Part shown: positions 44,605 to 54,195 of the stretch, one piece after another
Layout: each line of letters begins with the position of its first letter
Numbering within the stretch: position 1 is the stretch's first letter
Source of the DNA: Nocardia ninae NBRC 108245
Lineage (GTDB): Bacteria; Actinomycetota; Actinomycetes; Mycobacteriales; Mycobacteriaceae
Length of the DNA: 64,000 nucleotides
Assembly (NCBI RefSeq): GCF_007990755.1
Contig: NZ_BJXA01000014.1
Span: forward strand, 1 to 64,000
Reading direction: 5' to 3'
Notes under the pieces: generated by a model
What the model was told of the DNA's origin: nothing
Databases searched by the model: none
The model's input: the letters and a program-made list of their open reading frames with translations, nothing else
Made by a program: the position numbers and the translations under genes

Positions 44605-45588
44605 ATGCCCGTACCGAAAGCCGAACTACATCTGCATATCGAAGGCACGCTGGAACCCGAACTGGCGTTCGCGCTGGCCGAACGCAACGGCGCCCAACTG
44701 CCGTTCGCCTCGGTGGACGAGCTGCACCACGCCTACCGATTCGAGGATCTGCAGTCGTTCCTCGACCTGTACTACCGGCTCACCGATGTGCTGCGGGTCG
44801 AGCAGGACTTCACCGACCTGGCCGAGGCCTACCTGGCCCGCGCCGCCGCGGCCGGAGTCCGGCACGCGGAGATCTTCTTCGACCCCCAAGCCCACACCGC
44901 CCGCGGCGTGCCCTTCGCCACCGTCATCGACGGCCTGTGGAAGGCGCTGCACGACAGCGAGCGGCGCTACGGCATCACCACCAAGCTCATCCTGTGCTTC
45001 CTGCGCGACCTCTCGGTCGAATCCGCCCTCGACACCCTCACCGCCGCCGAGCCGTACCTGGACCGAATCGTCGCGGTCGGACTCGATTCGGCCGAGGTCG
45101 GTCACCCGCCCGCCAAGTTCGCCGCCGTGTACCAGCGCGCTCGCGAGCTCGGGCTGCGCGCCGTGGCACACGCCGGTGAAGAAGGACCCGCCGCATATGT
45201 GGCCGAGGCCCTCGACGTGCTGCACGTCGAACGCATCGACCACGGCATCCGCGTGCTCGACGATCCCGCGCTGGTGCAACGCCTTGTGCGAGAGCGAATC
45301 CCGCTGACCGTCTGCCCGTTCTCCAACGTGCGCTTGCGCGTAATCGACAAACTGACCGACCACCCCCTGCGTCAGATGCTCGAACTCGGCCTGGTCGCCA
45401 CCGTGAACTCCGACGATCCAGCCTATTTCGGTGGCTACGTCCAAGAGAACTTCGACGGCATCCGAGACGCTCTGAACCTCACCACCGACCACCTCCGCAC
45501 CCTGGCCCGCAACTCCTTCGAAGCCTCGTTCATCGACGAGTACACCCGTGCCCGCTACCTGGGTGAGGTCGACGCTTACACCTTCTGA
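44605..45588 (+). CDS. Adenine deaminase (adenosine deaminase-like family)
   Basis: A 327-aa amidohydrolase. HLHIEGTLEPEL gives the first zinc histidines, HAGEE carries the catalytic Glu-His region, ERIDHGI and NSDDPAYFGGY the later ligands. HIEGTLEPE and DDPAYFGGY point to adenine deaminases (Aah1-like) rather than adenosine deaminases, which have HLDGS and DDP-x-F. It would convert adenine to hypoxanthine for purine salvage. Confidence 0.87.
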   Translation: MPVPKAELHLHIEGTLEPELAFALAERNGAQLPFASVDELHHAYRFEDLQSFLDLYYRLTDVLRVEQDFTDLAEAYLARAAAAGVRHAEIFFDPQAHTARGVPFATVIDGLWKALHDSERRYGITTKLILCFLRDLSVESALDTLTAAEPYLDRIVAVGLDSAEVGHPPAKFAAVYQRARELGLRAVAHAGEEGPAAYVAEALDVLHVERIDHGIRVLDDPALVQRLVRERIPLTVCPFSNVRLRVIDKLTDHPLRQMLELGLVATVNSDDPAYFGGYVQENFDGIRDALNLTTDHLRTLARNSFEASFIDEYTRARYLGEVDAYTF

Positions 45589-45712
45589 ACACGGGGATGC
45601 ATGCGGCGGCCGTGCTGAACGCCGGCATCGACCAGCTGTAAGACGTCTCGGCGAGCTGATGTTCGCCGTCGTTCAGCCCGGTTTGTGCCCGTGTTCCTGC
45701 GCCGTTTCCTGC

Positions 45713-46162
45713 TCAGGCGAGCCAGGATTTGTGACCGGGGTACTCGTCGAAGTCGTCGGGCCAGTCGCTCGGACCGACTGTATTGTCGCCGGGCCTCGTC
45801 CGCAGCGGCGGTGGCGGCTGAGGCGGCGGTGGTGGCTCTGGAGACCACTCCCAGATGAATTGCGGCGAGTTCTTCAGGTCGATTACTTCCGGCGGCAGCG
45901 GGTGGGCAAGCAGTTCGATTGCGGACCAGGAGCATTCGCCGCCGCGGACGCGCGCGGCGTACGCCTGGAGTTCGGGCGACGCAGCCGGTACCGCAGCCAG
46001 TTCGAACATGAACTCGGTCGTGACGACAGTGGGCTGGCTCAGGATCGCGGAGACGTCCATGCGTTCGACCTCGAGCCGAACGGTTCTCAACTCGTCGACA
46101 CCGTTCATGACCCGACGAGCGACCGCCTCGATCTCGGGGTCGAGGTGCGGTTCGTGAATCAT
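45713..46162 (-). CDS. Hypothetical protein coupled to a WXG-type secretion substrate
   Basis: A 149-aa acidic protein with a Pro-rich stretch (SPEPPPPPQPPPPL) and an acidic Trp/Asp tail. No family recognised. Its ATG overlaps the upstream stop by four bases (ATGA), so it is translationally coupled to the 406-aa protein before it; it could be a partner or immunity protein. This role is inference. Confidence 0.68.
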   Translation of the reverse strand: MIHEPHLDPEIEAVARRVMNGVDELRTVRLEVERMDVSAILSQPTVVTTEFMFELAAVPAASPELQAYAARVRGGECSWSAIELLAHPLPPEVIDLKNSPQFIWEWSPEPPPPPQPPPPLRTRPGDNTVGPSDWPDDFDEYPGHKSWLA

Positions 46163-47379
46163 CCGTTCTCCCAGGGTTGTCCGCCGCTGCCGACCTCGTA
46201 GCCTTCCCTCGGTCGTTCGAGTGTGTGGTTGACCTGCACGAGCTCTGACAGGTCTACCGCGACACCGGCGCGTTTCACCACGGGCTCCAGGCGCTGCTTC
46301 ACCTTCTCCGTCGCCGTCCCCACCGGATTCGAGATTGCCGCCAGTAGTTCCTTCAGCTTGTTCTTCAGTTCCTCGATCTTGTCTACGATCTCCTTCACCT
46401 TGGTGACGATCGTGTAGATTTTGTTGGCGAGATCGGCAGCTTCGATACACCAGCCCACTCCGGGGACTTTCTTGATCGCCTGCTTGAAAATCCCTTTGGC
46501 GCTCTTGACGTCTATGTAGTCGAGGAGCATGTCTTTGAGCTTGGTGAGGGCGTCCTTGATGCCTTGCCGGATCTCATCGGCCACGATCCCCATGACGTCG
46601 GCAACGACGCGACCGACGGGTCCCTCCCATTTCATCGCCGCGATCTGCCGACGCGCCCAGTTCTCTTCGAAAGCGATGGCGGCCTTACCGTCCCAGTGTC
46701 CGCCGACCAGCTTGACGCCGTTCTCCAGATTCTTCCCGGACGCCTCCATCGCATTACCGGCGACTTTGTATGACTCGCCGATCCGCCGCACTTCGTTCCA
46801 GTTGCCCTCGATCGGCTGCAGCACCAACACGAGCGGGTCCACTTCCTTACCGATTGCCCGGGTAACGCTCTTGATGGATTCATTGACGTCGCGCAGCGAC
46901 GGTACAACCTCCCCTATGAGCCCAGCGGTGTCTTCCTGGTTCACCGTCGGCGGATCGAGCTTGAACGACTCCGGTTTCGGATAGGGGACTGCATTGCCGT
47001 ACGCCTCAGTTTGCCCGGGCTGCTCGGTATCTGCGCCGTATTGAGCCGGGGCGGCGCTCGGCACGTCAGTGGTATGGGCGTTGAGCGCCGAATAGTTTTT
47101 CTGGTCCTGGTTGTGATACATCCAGGCGGCCTTGTTCAACTCGATGCCGGTGCTGCTCGTGCGGTCCGCCATGTCCTGCATCCGCCCGCGAGTCATGTCG
47201 GCGGCGGTGCGGACGGGCTGCAATAGATCCCTGATGATCGGGCCCGTGAACAGCTCGCCCTTCGGTTGACCGTGTTCGCCGATGAACTTTGCGATATTTG
47301 TGCTGTCGACACCGATATCGTCAACTAGCTTGCCAAGACCCGCGATCTGGTCGGAGCGTGCCAGGAATACCTCGCCCAA
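46159..47379 (-). CDS. WXG100-like type VII secretion substrate
   Basis: A 406-aa protein. The N-terminal ~90 residues are helical and resemble ESX secretion-associated EspC/DUF2580-type proteins. A central helical hairpin contains the WxG-type turn GGHWDGKAAIAF. A C-terminal amphipathic Lys/Glu-rich region follows (VKEIVDKIEELKNKLKELL, likely coiled coil). Such proteins are exported by type VII systems. No core esx/ecc gene is in the window, so it must use a system encoded elsewhere. No toxin motif was recognised. Confidence 0.7.
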   Translation of the reverse strand: MGEVFLARSDQIAGLGKLVDDIGVDSTNIAKFIGEHGQPKGELFTGPIIRDLLQPVRTAADMTRGRMQDMADRTSSTGIELNKAAWMYHNQDQKNYSALNAHTTDVPSAAPAQYGADTEQPGQTEAYGNAVPYPKPESFKLDPPTVNQEDTAGLIGEVVPSLRDVNESIKSVTRAIGKEVDPLVLVLQPIEGNWNEVRRIGESYKVAGNAMEASGKNLENGVKLVGGHWDGKAAIAFEENWARRQIAAMKWEGPVGRVVADVMGIVADEIRQGIKDALTKLKDMLLDYIDVKSAKGIFKQAIKKVPGVGWCIEAADLANKIYTIVTKVKEIVDKIEELKNKLKELLAAISNPVGTATEKVKQRLEPVVKRAGVAVDLSELVQVNHTLERPREGYEVGSGGQPWENG

Positions 47380-47394
47380 TGTTCTCCCCGTTAT

Positions 47395-48189
47395 CTACTG
47401 ATCGGTTTTTCGCAGCGACCTGATGATGGTGTCGACATCATTGTCGGACAAGGATTTCGGCAGCCCTACGTGGTGTTCGACCATGAGGAGCATTACTTCT
47501 GCGGTCGCATAGGCAGGGGTAGCAACGATGTCGAATTGGGCGCGCGGCGGGTCACAGCGGTCGTCCGCAGGGATATCGGTGACGACTGCGGTGTAACGGA
47601 CCGCCGGTCGGCCGGACACATCGAGTGCGAACGGCCCGCGGATTTCTACCTTCGGCTTACGTCCCGCCTTGTCTGCGAAGATCTGTTCCGCCAGGCCTAC
47701 TTCGGTACGGGCGGCCGTATCGAAGTCCACACCGTTGATGCTGGTAACGCCGACGACGGCGAGTCTCGAGCTCTTGTCCTCGTCGCAATAGCGGTACCCG
47801 TACACGCTGCCTGCGCCGTAGCTGGCCTCGGTCCACCCCAGGGCAGTGCTGTTACTCGGCTGCCAGTTGGTGTCGGATGGCACGGAATAACTGAGCCCGA
47901 ATCTGGTGGGTACGGGCTGAGGTTGACCTCTGCGCACTTCAGGCAGTGGTGGCGGGAACTCCATCGACGGAAATCCTGGTGGCGGCGGCACAAACGTAGT
48001 GCTCGGCAGGACCGGTGCCTGGGCTGTCCAGGACGGTGCGGCACTGTTCGGGGATTTCTTATCGTCGAGATACGGATTACCGATCCAGACGATCACCCAA
48101 AAGAAAATGATGAGCGCAGTCAGCAGTGCCACGATCTTGCCCAATTGGGTCAAGACACCATGCTGGTAGAAGAGCCTGAGAAATCTCAT
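47395..48189 (-). CDS. Membrane-anchored hypothetical protein (DUF8017-like)
   Basis: About 264 residues: short cytosolic start, one transmembrane helix (IVALLTALIIFFWVIVWIG), a Pro-rich linker, then an outer globular domain with GLSYSVPSDTNW, YGYRYCDEDK and RPAVRYTAVVTDIP. This is the architecture of actinobacterial exported proteins often found with type VII substrates. The start is uncertain; a TTG at 48279 would add 30 residues. It lies 15 bp upstream of the WXG-type gene in the same direction. Confidence 0.68.
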   Translation of the reverse strand: MRFLRLFYQHGVLTQLGKIVALLTALIIFFWVIVWIGNPYLDDKKSPNSAAPSWTAQAPVLPSTTFVPPPPGFPSMEFPPPLPEVRRGQPQPVPTRFGLSYSVPSDTNWQPSNSTALGWTEASYGAGSVYGYRYCDEDKSSRLAVVGVTSINGVDFDTAARTEVGLAEQIFADKAGRKPKVEIRGPFALDVSGRPAVRYTAVVTDIPADDRCDPPRAQFDIVATPAYATAEVMLLMVEHHVGLPKSLSDNDVDTIIRSLRKTDQ

Positions 48190-48454
48190 CGGGACGGCGA
48201 ACCGGAAGCCTGGTCCTGCGCCCCCCACGCATCGACGCTCACGAGCAACGACCGTAGGGCGGGCGTCCTGGTCTGTCAAAGTATCTGACCGGCGGCGCGA
48301 GGTTTCGGTATCGGCCGTCTCGCCAATTGCCGATCATCGGTGGGCTGAGCGAATGCCTTCGCGAACCCGTTCGGCTAGTGTTCAGACGAGGGGATATTTC
48401 TGCCGAACTCTGTGATCGGCTCTCTCGTCTCACGACTACGAGGAGTGATATCAG

Positions 48455-49114
48455 TTGACGCGCAATATGTTTCGACCACAATCTCGAGTTTCGGTGTCGG
48501 TGGTGATGCTCACCGCCCTGGCTGGTGCGGCAGCTACCGGGTGCTCCGGCGACAACCACTCAGTTCCGCCGGCCGACTTCACCTCCACCGCTGCTTCTGC
48601 GGCAAGCAGTACGACTGCGGCTGACTGGTACAAGCCACCCGCCGCCTTCGAAGGTCTCGACCCTTGCTCGATCATCACTCCCGCCGAAGCGTCCGCATTG
48701 GCTGGCCGCCCGGACCTGCGTGCGGCACGCAACGAAGGTCTGCGGCCAGACATGTCGATAGTCGGCAAGTACGACATCTGCAGCTGGATGGTTGGTGAAA
48801 CCTCCCCGGTGGGCGTGTCTTTGCAGATCAGAGACGAAGTCCTCGGCGAAGTTGAGCAGGGTCAGGACGCTGCGTCGTTGTGGATGGCTGAACAGCTCGG
48901 CCGCCCGGCGAACCTCAGCCACGGCAAGAATCCGGCCGATCTGGGCGTAGAGGACTGCGCCGCATATGTCGGCTACAGCGAAAGGCGTGCCGCCGGCGTC
49001 CTACTCACCTTGCCGACCACTCCCGCTACCCAGATTCCCACCGACACGGACAACCTCTGCTCGCGTAACCAGACGATCCTGCGTGACATCCTCGCCCGCG
49101 TCCCGTGGAAGTGA
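48455..49114 (+). CDS. DUF3558-like lipoprotein, paralog
   Basis: A 219-aa lipoprotein with lipobox AAATGC and the same domain as the one at 43,950 (GLDPCSIITPAEASALAGRPD, ICSWMV, VEQGQDAASLWMAEQLGRPANL, DNLCSRNQTILRDI). The His-rich segment is replaced by a Ser/Thr/Ala-rich linker. The TTG at 48455 has GAGGAG upstream; an ATG at 48467 is also possible. Confidence 0.8.
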   Translation: MTRNMFRPQSRVSVSVVMLTALAGAAATGCSGDNHSVPPADFTSTAASAASSTTAADWYKPPAAFEGLDPCSIITPAEASALAGRPDLRAARNEGLRPDMSIVGKYDICSWMVGETSPVGVSLQIRDEVLGEVEQGQDAASLWMAEQLGRPANLSHGKNPADLGVEDCAAYVGYSERRAAGVLLTLPTTPATQIPTDTDNLCSRNQTILRDILARVPWK

Positions 49115-49167
49115 CTCACCGTCGCTGACTGCACCTGAATCACGATGAGCTCCGAATGGCAGGTGAC

Positions 49168-49746
49168 ATGAATCTGCGGCGGCTCACGGTTCTCTCGATG
49201 ATGGCGTTGATGCTGTCGAGCTGCGATCTAAGTCCACACGATCCAGACGAGCAGAAGATACGGTCGAGCGACCATACGCTCCAGCAGCTGTGTGATATTC
49301 CGAGAAAATTCTTCGCTACCCGGTATGCCGATGCGGCTTTGGAAGTCGAACCCGGGCTGAAGAAGCCGCTGACCGACAAGATCGGCACCGGCAACGACTG
49401 CTCGTACTTCGTGCGTGAACGAGATCGGCCGGACCGGCGGTACATCGGTTCGGCGTTGCTATTTCGCATCATCGACGGTGATCACACCCTGTCCAAACCT
49501 TCGCCGACGAACGAGAACTACCCGACCAGGGTTCTGACCGTTGATGGCGTGAGCGTCAAGGTGGTCACCGAGCCATTGCCCAAGGAGGCAGATCCCGCTA
49601 CTACGCGGCTGAGCGTCGACCTCGCCGCCACTATCGATGGTTGGGACGGCGAACTCCACTTCAGAACGACCGAAGGCCAAACGACGCCGGATGCCCAGGC
49701 GGGCGCACAAGTGCTGGTGGACCTGGTTCGCGAATTGAAGGGCTGA
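49168..49746 (+). CDS. Lipoprotein, DUF3558-like
   Basis: A 192-aa lipoprotein: signal MNLRRLTVLSMMALMLSSC with the lipid Cys at about 19. The mature part has a cysteine in QLCDIP and one in DCSYF and follows the DUF3558 pattern loosely. It ends with AGAQVLVDLVREL. The ATG at 49168 has AGGTGA upstream. It follows the previous lipoprotein by 53 bp, probably one operon. Confidence 0.72.
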   Translation: MNLRRLTVLSMMALMLSSCDLSPHDPDEQKIRSSDHTLQQLCDIPRKFFATRYADAALEVEPGLKKPLTDKIGTGNDCSYFVRERDRPDRRYIGSALLFRIIDGDHTLSKPSPTNENYPTRVLTVDGVSVKVVTEPLPKEADPATTRLSVDLAATIDGWDGELHFRTTEGQTTPDAQAGAQVLVDLVRELKG

Positions 49747-49934
49747 TCGCTCGCGCAGCGATGGAATGCACCTGTCCAGGAGATCAGGACCTTTCCGTAG
49801 CGGAAAACCTTCTTGGCGCTGGCGGCGACAGCTACTGTGCGTGCCGTTGTCTACCAAGAGGTTTGGTCGATGCTGTGGTGTGACGTGCTGGGAGGGTCCC
49901 GGAAGCGTCGACTTCGACCGGGAGAGGGAAGATC

Positions 49935-50270
49935 ATGGGATTGCCGAGTAGGCTCAGGGACGCTTTCGCCGTGGGTGCGGGAACGCTTGTGTTGATGGGG
50001 TTGACGCCCGCCAGTGCGGATGCGGCGGCCGGTCGATTTTCGTACATCACCGCTGCCGGAGAGCTTGTGCACGTCGACCGCCCGGCGAGCGATACCTGTC
50101 TGCAGCTTCCCGGTGGCGCGGTGCGGTTCGAAAACGGTACCTCCGACTCGGCATTCCTGTTCAGTGACTCACTGTGCAATGACGGATCCGACCTCGAGCA
50201 AGTCGAGCTGATCTGGAATGCGCCGGTCGGCGTGCAGGCACTCTCCGTGCGCTTCGGGAAGTCCGCCTAG
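49935..50270 (+). CDS. Small secreted protein
   Basis: A 111-aa precursor with a signal peptide (cleavage expected near ASADAAA) and a mature ~80-residue beta-rich domain with two cysteines (DTCLQL, SLCNDG), probably disulfide-bonded. GGGAAGATC precedes the ATG. Function unknown. Confidence 0.72.
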   Translation: MGLPSRLRDAFAVGAGTLVLMGLTPASADAAAGRFSYITAAGELVHVDRPASDTCLQLPGGAVRFENGTSDSAFLFSDSLCNDGSDLEQVELIWNAPVGVQALSVRFGKSA

Positions 50271-50633
50271 GCACCTACTGTCCTGATCCTGACACTGGCT
50301 AGGGCAACTGACCGTCGATCCGAATCGAGCGCGGCAGTGCCCCTGCACGTGATCTGGGACTCCGCCGAGTTCCGTAGGTCACGTTCTCACTGCTGTTCGG
50401 GCGATTGATACCACCGAATGCCCTTGATACGCAGGACATCTCGTCGCATCAGTAGCGTTCGGCGGCTCCTGTCCATTGTTGCGCGCCGAGCCACCACCCG
50501 GACAATCGGAAGTGATCGAAGAAGGTTGGGCAACGGCTGCCGGGGTACGGCCGTTGAATGCGGGCCCGTTCCGATTAGCCGGAGCCCGAACCCGATCGAG
50601 CAGTGGATTCCTCAGGGGAAAGGATCGAACGCG
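50271..50633. other. Intergenic region
   Basis: About 360 bp. A frame is open upstream of the next gene from 50418, but its composition is arginine-rich noise and no ribosome site supports it. Nothing else was seen. Confidence 0.5.
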
Positions 50634-51146
50634 ATGACAGATACCCTTGTCGACCTAACGGTCGACAGCAGGCAGGTTGCGCGCCCGGATGTCCGCCCGC
50701 AGAGGTGGAGTGGTGGACGCTCGGACAACGCGAAGGTCTGGCGGGACGCCAAAACGGTGCTGGTGACCCGGGTTACCGGTCCGCGGCAGTTGATGACTGT
50801 GCCGCGACTGGTGATCCCGATCGGCGAGACTCAGCTCGCGTTCCGCGTGTCGTCCCAGTCGGAGGAGGCCGAGCAGTTGGCGCGCGATGGGCGGGTGCTC
50901 GTTCAGCCGGGCGACCGGCGGGGCACCCCAGCGCTGGGCTCCCACCAGCGGCAAGGCCAAGCCCAGTTGGTGACCGCGGGCACGCTGCTGCCCTATGTGG
51001 AGTCGGAGATCGCCGCCAAGTACAAGTGGCGAATTCCGGTGGCGCGGTTCGCTCATCGCCTGGGCCACGGCGACACACCCTACGCCGATGTCGTCGTTCT
51101 GGTGACCGTGGCCGAGCCGAGCCCGATCCCCATCCTGCCGCGGTGA
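50634..51146 (+). CDS. Hypothetical protein, possible split beta-barrel (flavin/F420-type)
   Basis: A 170-aa protein with alternating beta segments (KTVLVTRVTG, LVIPIGETQLAFRV, GRVLVQPGDRRGTP) that recall the FMN/F420-binding split barrel of nitroreductase-like proteins. The fold call is tentative. The ATG at 50634 follows GGGAAAGGATC. It stands alone. Confidence 0.5.
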   Translation: MTDTLVDLTVDSRQVARPDVRPQRWSGGRSDNAKVWRDAKTVLVTRVTGPRQLMTVPRLVIPIGETQLAFRVSSQSEEAEQLARDGRVLVQPGDRRGTPALGSHQRQGQAQLVTAGTLLPYVESEIAAKYKWRIPVARFAHRLGHGDTPYADVVVLVTVAEPSPIPILPR

Positions 51147-51308
51147 TACCGAACCTCGCTGCCTAGGTGGGGTCGCGGTCCGGTCGCGACGTCGCTCCTG
51201 CTGCGAGGTTGCGCAGACTTCCACCCGACAGAGGAAGCCTGCGGCAAGGTCGAATTCATCGCGCTCATCAAGTTGATGGGCTCCCTCAGAGGAAATTCTC
51301 GTCTGGCG

Positions 51309-52550
51309 TCAGCAGTGCTCGGCCAGGCATGGTGTCCAACCTGGGCCACTGAGGGAGGGGTTGAAGTATTTCGTGCCAGCGGCAGCGCGGGATGTTGAAA
51401 ACGGTGCCCCGTTGTCATCGATAACAGTGTCGCCAGAATCAATACCGTCGCTCCATTCGACATGAAGCCGCCACTCAACGTAGTTGGCTGTATTTGTGAT
51501 GATGTAAAACGTGTCGGTGTCGGTATCGGTAACTCGGTATGGGAAGGTCATTGGTTTGAGCGCGCTGATATTGACTGCTTTGGCGCTATTATCAATAGTC
51601 GAGGGTGGAACAGTATCAAGGTTCACCTCTACGTAGCGGCCCTCAACCGGGCCACCACACTGCGCTCTGACGAAAGTTCCGACGATCCCACCGGCCTTGC
51701 GGTTCACCGCTTCGACACGCAAGCCAGTTAGTGTCACTGGGCGTGCCTCACGTCCGCTGATAGTGACCAGAAGTTGGCTTGACACGACACCATTGGCGTC
51801 CGGACTGCCGGTTTCGATGCCATGATGGGCGCGAATCCATTCGGGCCACGCTTTTTCGTTATCGGGCGGCGGGCCTAGCGCAGCGACGCTCTCCTGAAAC
51901 AGATGCGGCCGACCACATCGATACAGCAGTCGGTTGACCGACGATGTAAACGGCAGCGGCTTTGGAGATGATGGTTGAGACGTTTGTGTCACGTCGGCAA
52001 CGTATGTCGTGGTGACCAATGGAGGCTGGCTCCCTGCAGGGGTCGAAGCTCGATTCCATGGCGACCATGCCAGGAACGCCACAACTACGCCGACTATCGC
52101 GACAAAGACGCCGAGAATGCCGGCAATTGTTCCAGTCCAAGTTGCCGTCGTTGCTGAATCTTGCGGTTGCGGCATCGATTGTCGGGCGCTGGGACTATAA
52201 TTCGTGAAATTGATGCCATGGCCACTGAGATTAAAGACCGCCGAGGCTGGAGCCGAGGTTGACTGGTCTTGTTCACCATTTAGATCTTGAGGTGATCGAG
52301 CTACTGACTCACCTGCAGGAGTGAGGCGATACCGCTGAGGCCGACCTGGCCCCATCCTTGCCGCGTAGCCCTTGTCGATCAACCAAGTTGCGGCAGCCTC
52401 AAGCTCAGATCTTGTGGGATACGGATCGGGCCATCCGGCAGTGCCAGTGCCAGGCAGGATGGTCCCGTGTCGGCCAGCAAGCGCTTCGTCGTAAAACCAC
52501 TGCAGGAGCGCTGCCCGGACGTTGAACAGGCGATCAGCGGCTTCGGACAC
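51309..52550 (-). CDS. Transmembrane protein with N-terminal winged-helix-like domain
   Basis: A 413-aa protein. Residues ~5-85 look like a winged helix (AALLQWFYDEALAGRHG, TRSELEAAATWLIDKGYA, RPQRYRLTPAGESVA). One transmembrane helix (GTIAGILGVFVAIVGVVVAFLAW) follows near 145. An outer domain of ~230 residues has Cys pairs (LYRCGRP, RAQCGGP, PCLAEHC). A DNA-binding-like domain on a membrane protein with an exported sensor part suggests one-component transmembrane regulation. GC content is lower than the neighbours. Confidence 0.65.
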   Translation of the reverse strand: MSEAADRLFNVRAALLQWFYDEALAGRHGTILPGTGTAGWPDPYPTRSELEAAATWLIDKGYAARMGPGRPQRYRLTPAGESVARSPQDLNGEQDQSTSAPASAVFNLSGHGINFTNYSPSARQSMPQPQDSATTATWTGTIAGILGVFVAIVGVVVAFLAWSPWNRASTPAGSQPPLVTTTYVADVTQTSQPSSPKPLPFTSSVNRLLYRCGRPHLFQESVAALGPPPDNEKAWPEWIRAHHGIETGSPDANGVVSSQLLVTISGREARPVTLTGLRVEAVNRKAGGIVGTFVRAQCGGPVEGRYVEVNLDTVPPSTIDNSAKAVNISALKPMTFPYRVTDTDTDTFYIITNTANYVEWRLHVEWSDGIDSGDTVIDDNGAPFSTSRAAAGTKYFNPSLSGPGWTPCLAEHC

Positions 52551-53015
52551 GTTCTGCTCCCATTCAAGAGCTCAAGTGCGCTGTTTCAAGGCGCTACACG
52601 CGGCGCGGTTGCGGGCCGTCTCAATATGTATCGAGGTTCATGGCGGTTTTGTTGCGAAGTCGCAGTCAGGCACCACTGTACGAGGCCGTTAGCTGCGCGG
52701 TCTCGATGCAGGCGAGTGGTCAGAAACGATGTCTCCGGGGTGTAAATGTGGGTGTAGTTGAGACCGTTCGTAGTACGCCGATCCACAAGATCGAAGGAAA
52801 CCAGAGATCATCTGGTTTTGCGTCGGAAGGCGCCTGCGGTTCGCTCAGCGGAACGAGCAGCTGCGAGACGCGGCGTCGATCTGCCACGCTGGTCGGCAAC
52901 AGGGGATGAGATCGCGGTTCGCATCGGAAATGCAGGCGGCAAGGGTAATTCTCTGCCTCCGCGGTGCGGCCGGACAATAGGCCGGTTCCGTTTGCGACTT
53001 GGAGTGAGGGTAATC
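52551..53015. other. Intergenic region, lower GC
   Basis: About 465 bp between divergent genes, visibly poorer in GC than most of the window. Frames here are short and lack ribosome sites. Confidence 0.5.
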
Positions 53016-53762
53016 GTGGCCGTTTACAGCGTCACCTTGGAGCAATTCCATATCGACACCACCCGCTCCCGCAACGACGACACCAACACGGTGGCCTTCG
53101 GACTCAGGGCCGGAAAACGGTCCTTCCCTACGCAGTCGCATTACGCGGGCGACGTCGATGATGGCGACCACGGAGTCAACCTGACCTTCCCCTCCGTGGT
53201 CGTCGCCGACGGCGCGACACCGCTCGTGTTCAACTACACGATTTACAACGGGAACACCGGAAAGCTCGCGGGCGGGCTGGCCGCGGCCAACGAGATCCTC
53301 GGCGAGAAGGCGCTGGACTTCGTCCAGCAGGCCGGACAGCCGAGCAGCGAAGTCAGCTACCCCGATTCCGGCGGCGTCGACCTGAACGGTGCAGGCATCG
53401 AATGGAAAGACGGATCGTGGTTGCAGTTCATTCCGCTGGTCCGCCTCGGGTCGTTCTTGTTCCCCGACTGTGACGGGTTCGTCGCGATCGGCAGCGTCGG
53501 TAAGACGAAGGCCGGCTGGGACAAGGCCATCGACACGGCAGGCGGAACCACCTATCGCCAGACGATCCGTTACCCGGGCTCCGACTCACCCGCAGGATGC
53601 GGCAGCAACTCCGATTACACCGTGACCTGGTCGATCACCCGGCATCGCGCCGCGGGCCGCAGCGTCCGCCAATTCCTGCGCGACCACAACCTCGCACTAG
53701 CACCGGGGCTTCGATCGTTGACTCCCGGCGAACGACTCAGCGTCCGTGAGTTGCTGAACTAG
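53016..53762 (+). CDS. Hypothetical protein (248 aa)
   Basis: Not recognised. Begins at a GTG with GAGGG six bases upstream. The N-terminal half is beta-rich (YSVTLEQFHIDTTRSRNDDTNTVAFGL, VFNYTIYNGN), the middle has IGSVGKTKAGWDKAI, and the C-terminus is basic and helical (SVRQFLRDHNL). No signal peptide. It is followed by a strong terminator at the edge of the second mobile element. Confidence 0.65.
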   Translation: MAVYSVTLEQFHIDTTRSRNDDTNTVAFGLRAGKRSFPTQSHYAGDVDDGDHGVNLTFPSVVVADGATPLVFNYTIYNGNTGKLAGGLAAANEILGEKALDFVQQAGQPSSEVSYPDSGGVDLNGAGIEWKDGSWLQFIPLVRLGSFLFPDCDGFVAIGSVGKTKAGWDKAIDTAGGTTYRQTIRYPGSDSPAGCGSNSDYTVTWSITRHRAAGRSVRQFLRDHNLALAPGLRSLTPGERLSVRELLN

Positions 53763-53825
53763 CTGGCAGACCCGATGCCGAGGCGCACTGCGGCAGGCAT
53801 CGAACTCAACGACCGCTTGACACAG

Positions 53826-53857
53826 AAAAGGCCCTGATCACAAGATCAGGGCCTTTT
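53826..53857. terminator. Strong terminator next to tRNA remnant
   Basis: AAAAGGCCCTGATC and its exact complement (14 bp) with loop ACAA; A- and T-runs at both ends allow termination on either strand. On the minus strand it directly follows the tRNA 3' end at 53860-53887, so it is probably that tRNA's terminator. Confidence 0.88.
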
Positions 53858-53859
53858 CG

Positions 53860-53887
53860 TGGCGGAGGATAGGGGATTTGAACCCAT
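53860..53887 (-). repeat. tRNA 3'-end remnant, probable attachment site of an integrated element
   Basis: On the minus strand this reads a T arm with loop TTCAAAT, an acceptor half ATCCTCC, discriminator G and CCA, then a terminator. The 5' two-thirds of a tRNA are absent. This is the displaced 3' end left after integration into a tRNA gene; the intact tRNA should lie at the other end, right of the window. Confidence 0.7.
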
Positions 53888-54195
53888 CCATTTCCGCAGG
53901 AAAGTCGTGCGACCAGCGAAACTCGTTGCAATTCAGCCTGATTCAGCGCTACTGACAACCCAAACGTTAGGCTCAGGTGTTGACGCGGTCAACGCCCCGT
54001 GCGAGTCATTCGGCGCCTCGGCCGCGGAGTGCTCTGCGCTGAAATTGTGGAGTTCGTCACTGAGCTGATCCTGCTGGCAGCACGCCTTCGCTGAGCGCCA
54101 CTGGGTAGCCGCATGGGACCGGCCCGTTATCCGTCGAGAGAGCCGTGCGCCACGCGGTTCCGGAAGTCAACATACAGGCGATCGGTGGGTGTGCT

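Noticed and set aside
50418-50633. Upstream extension of the 170-aa protein
   Set aside because: The frame is open but Arg/Ser-rich with poor codon bias; a better ribosome site precedes the ATG at 50634.
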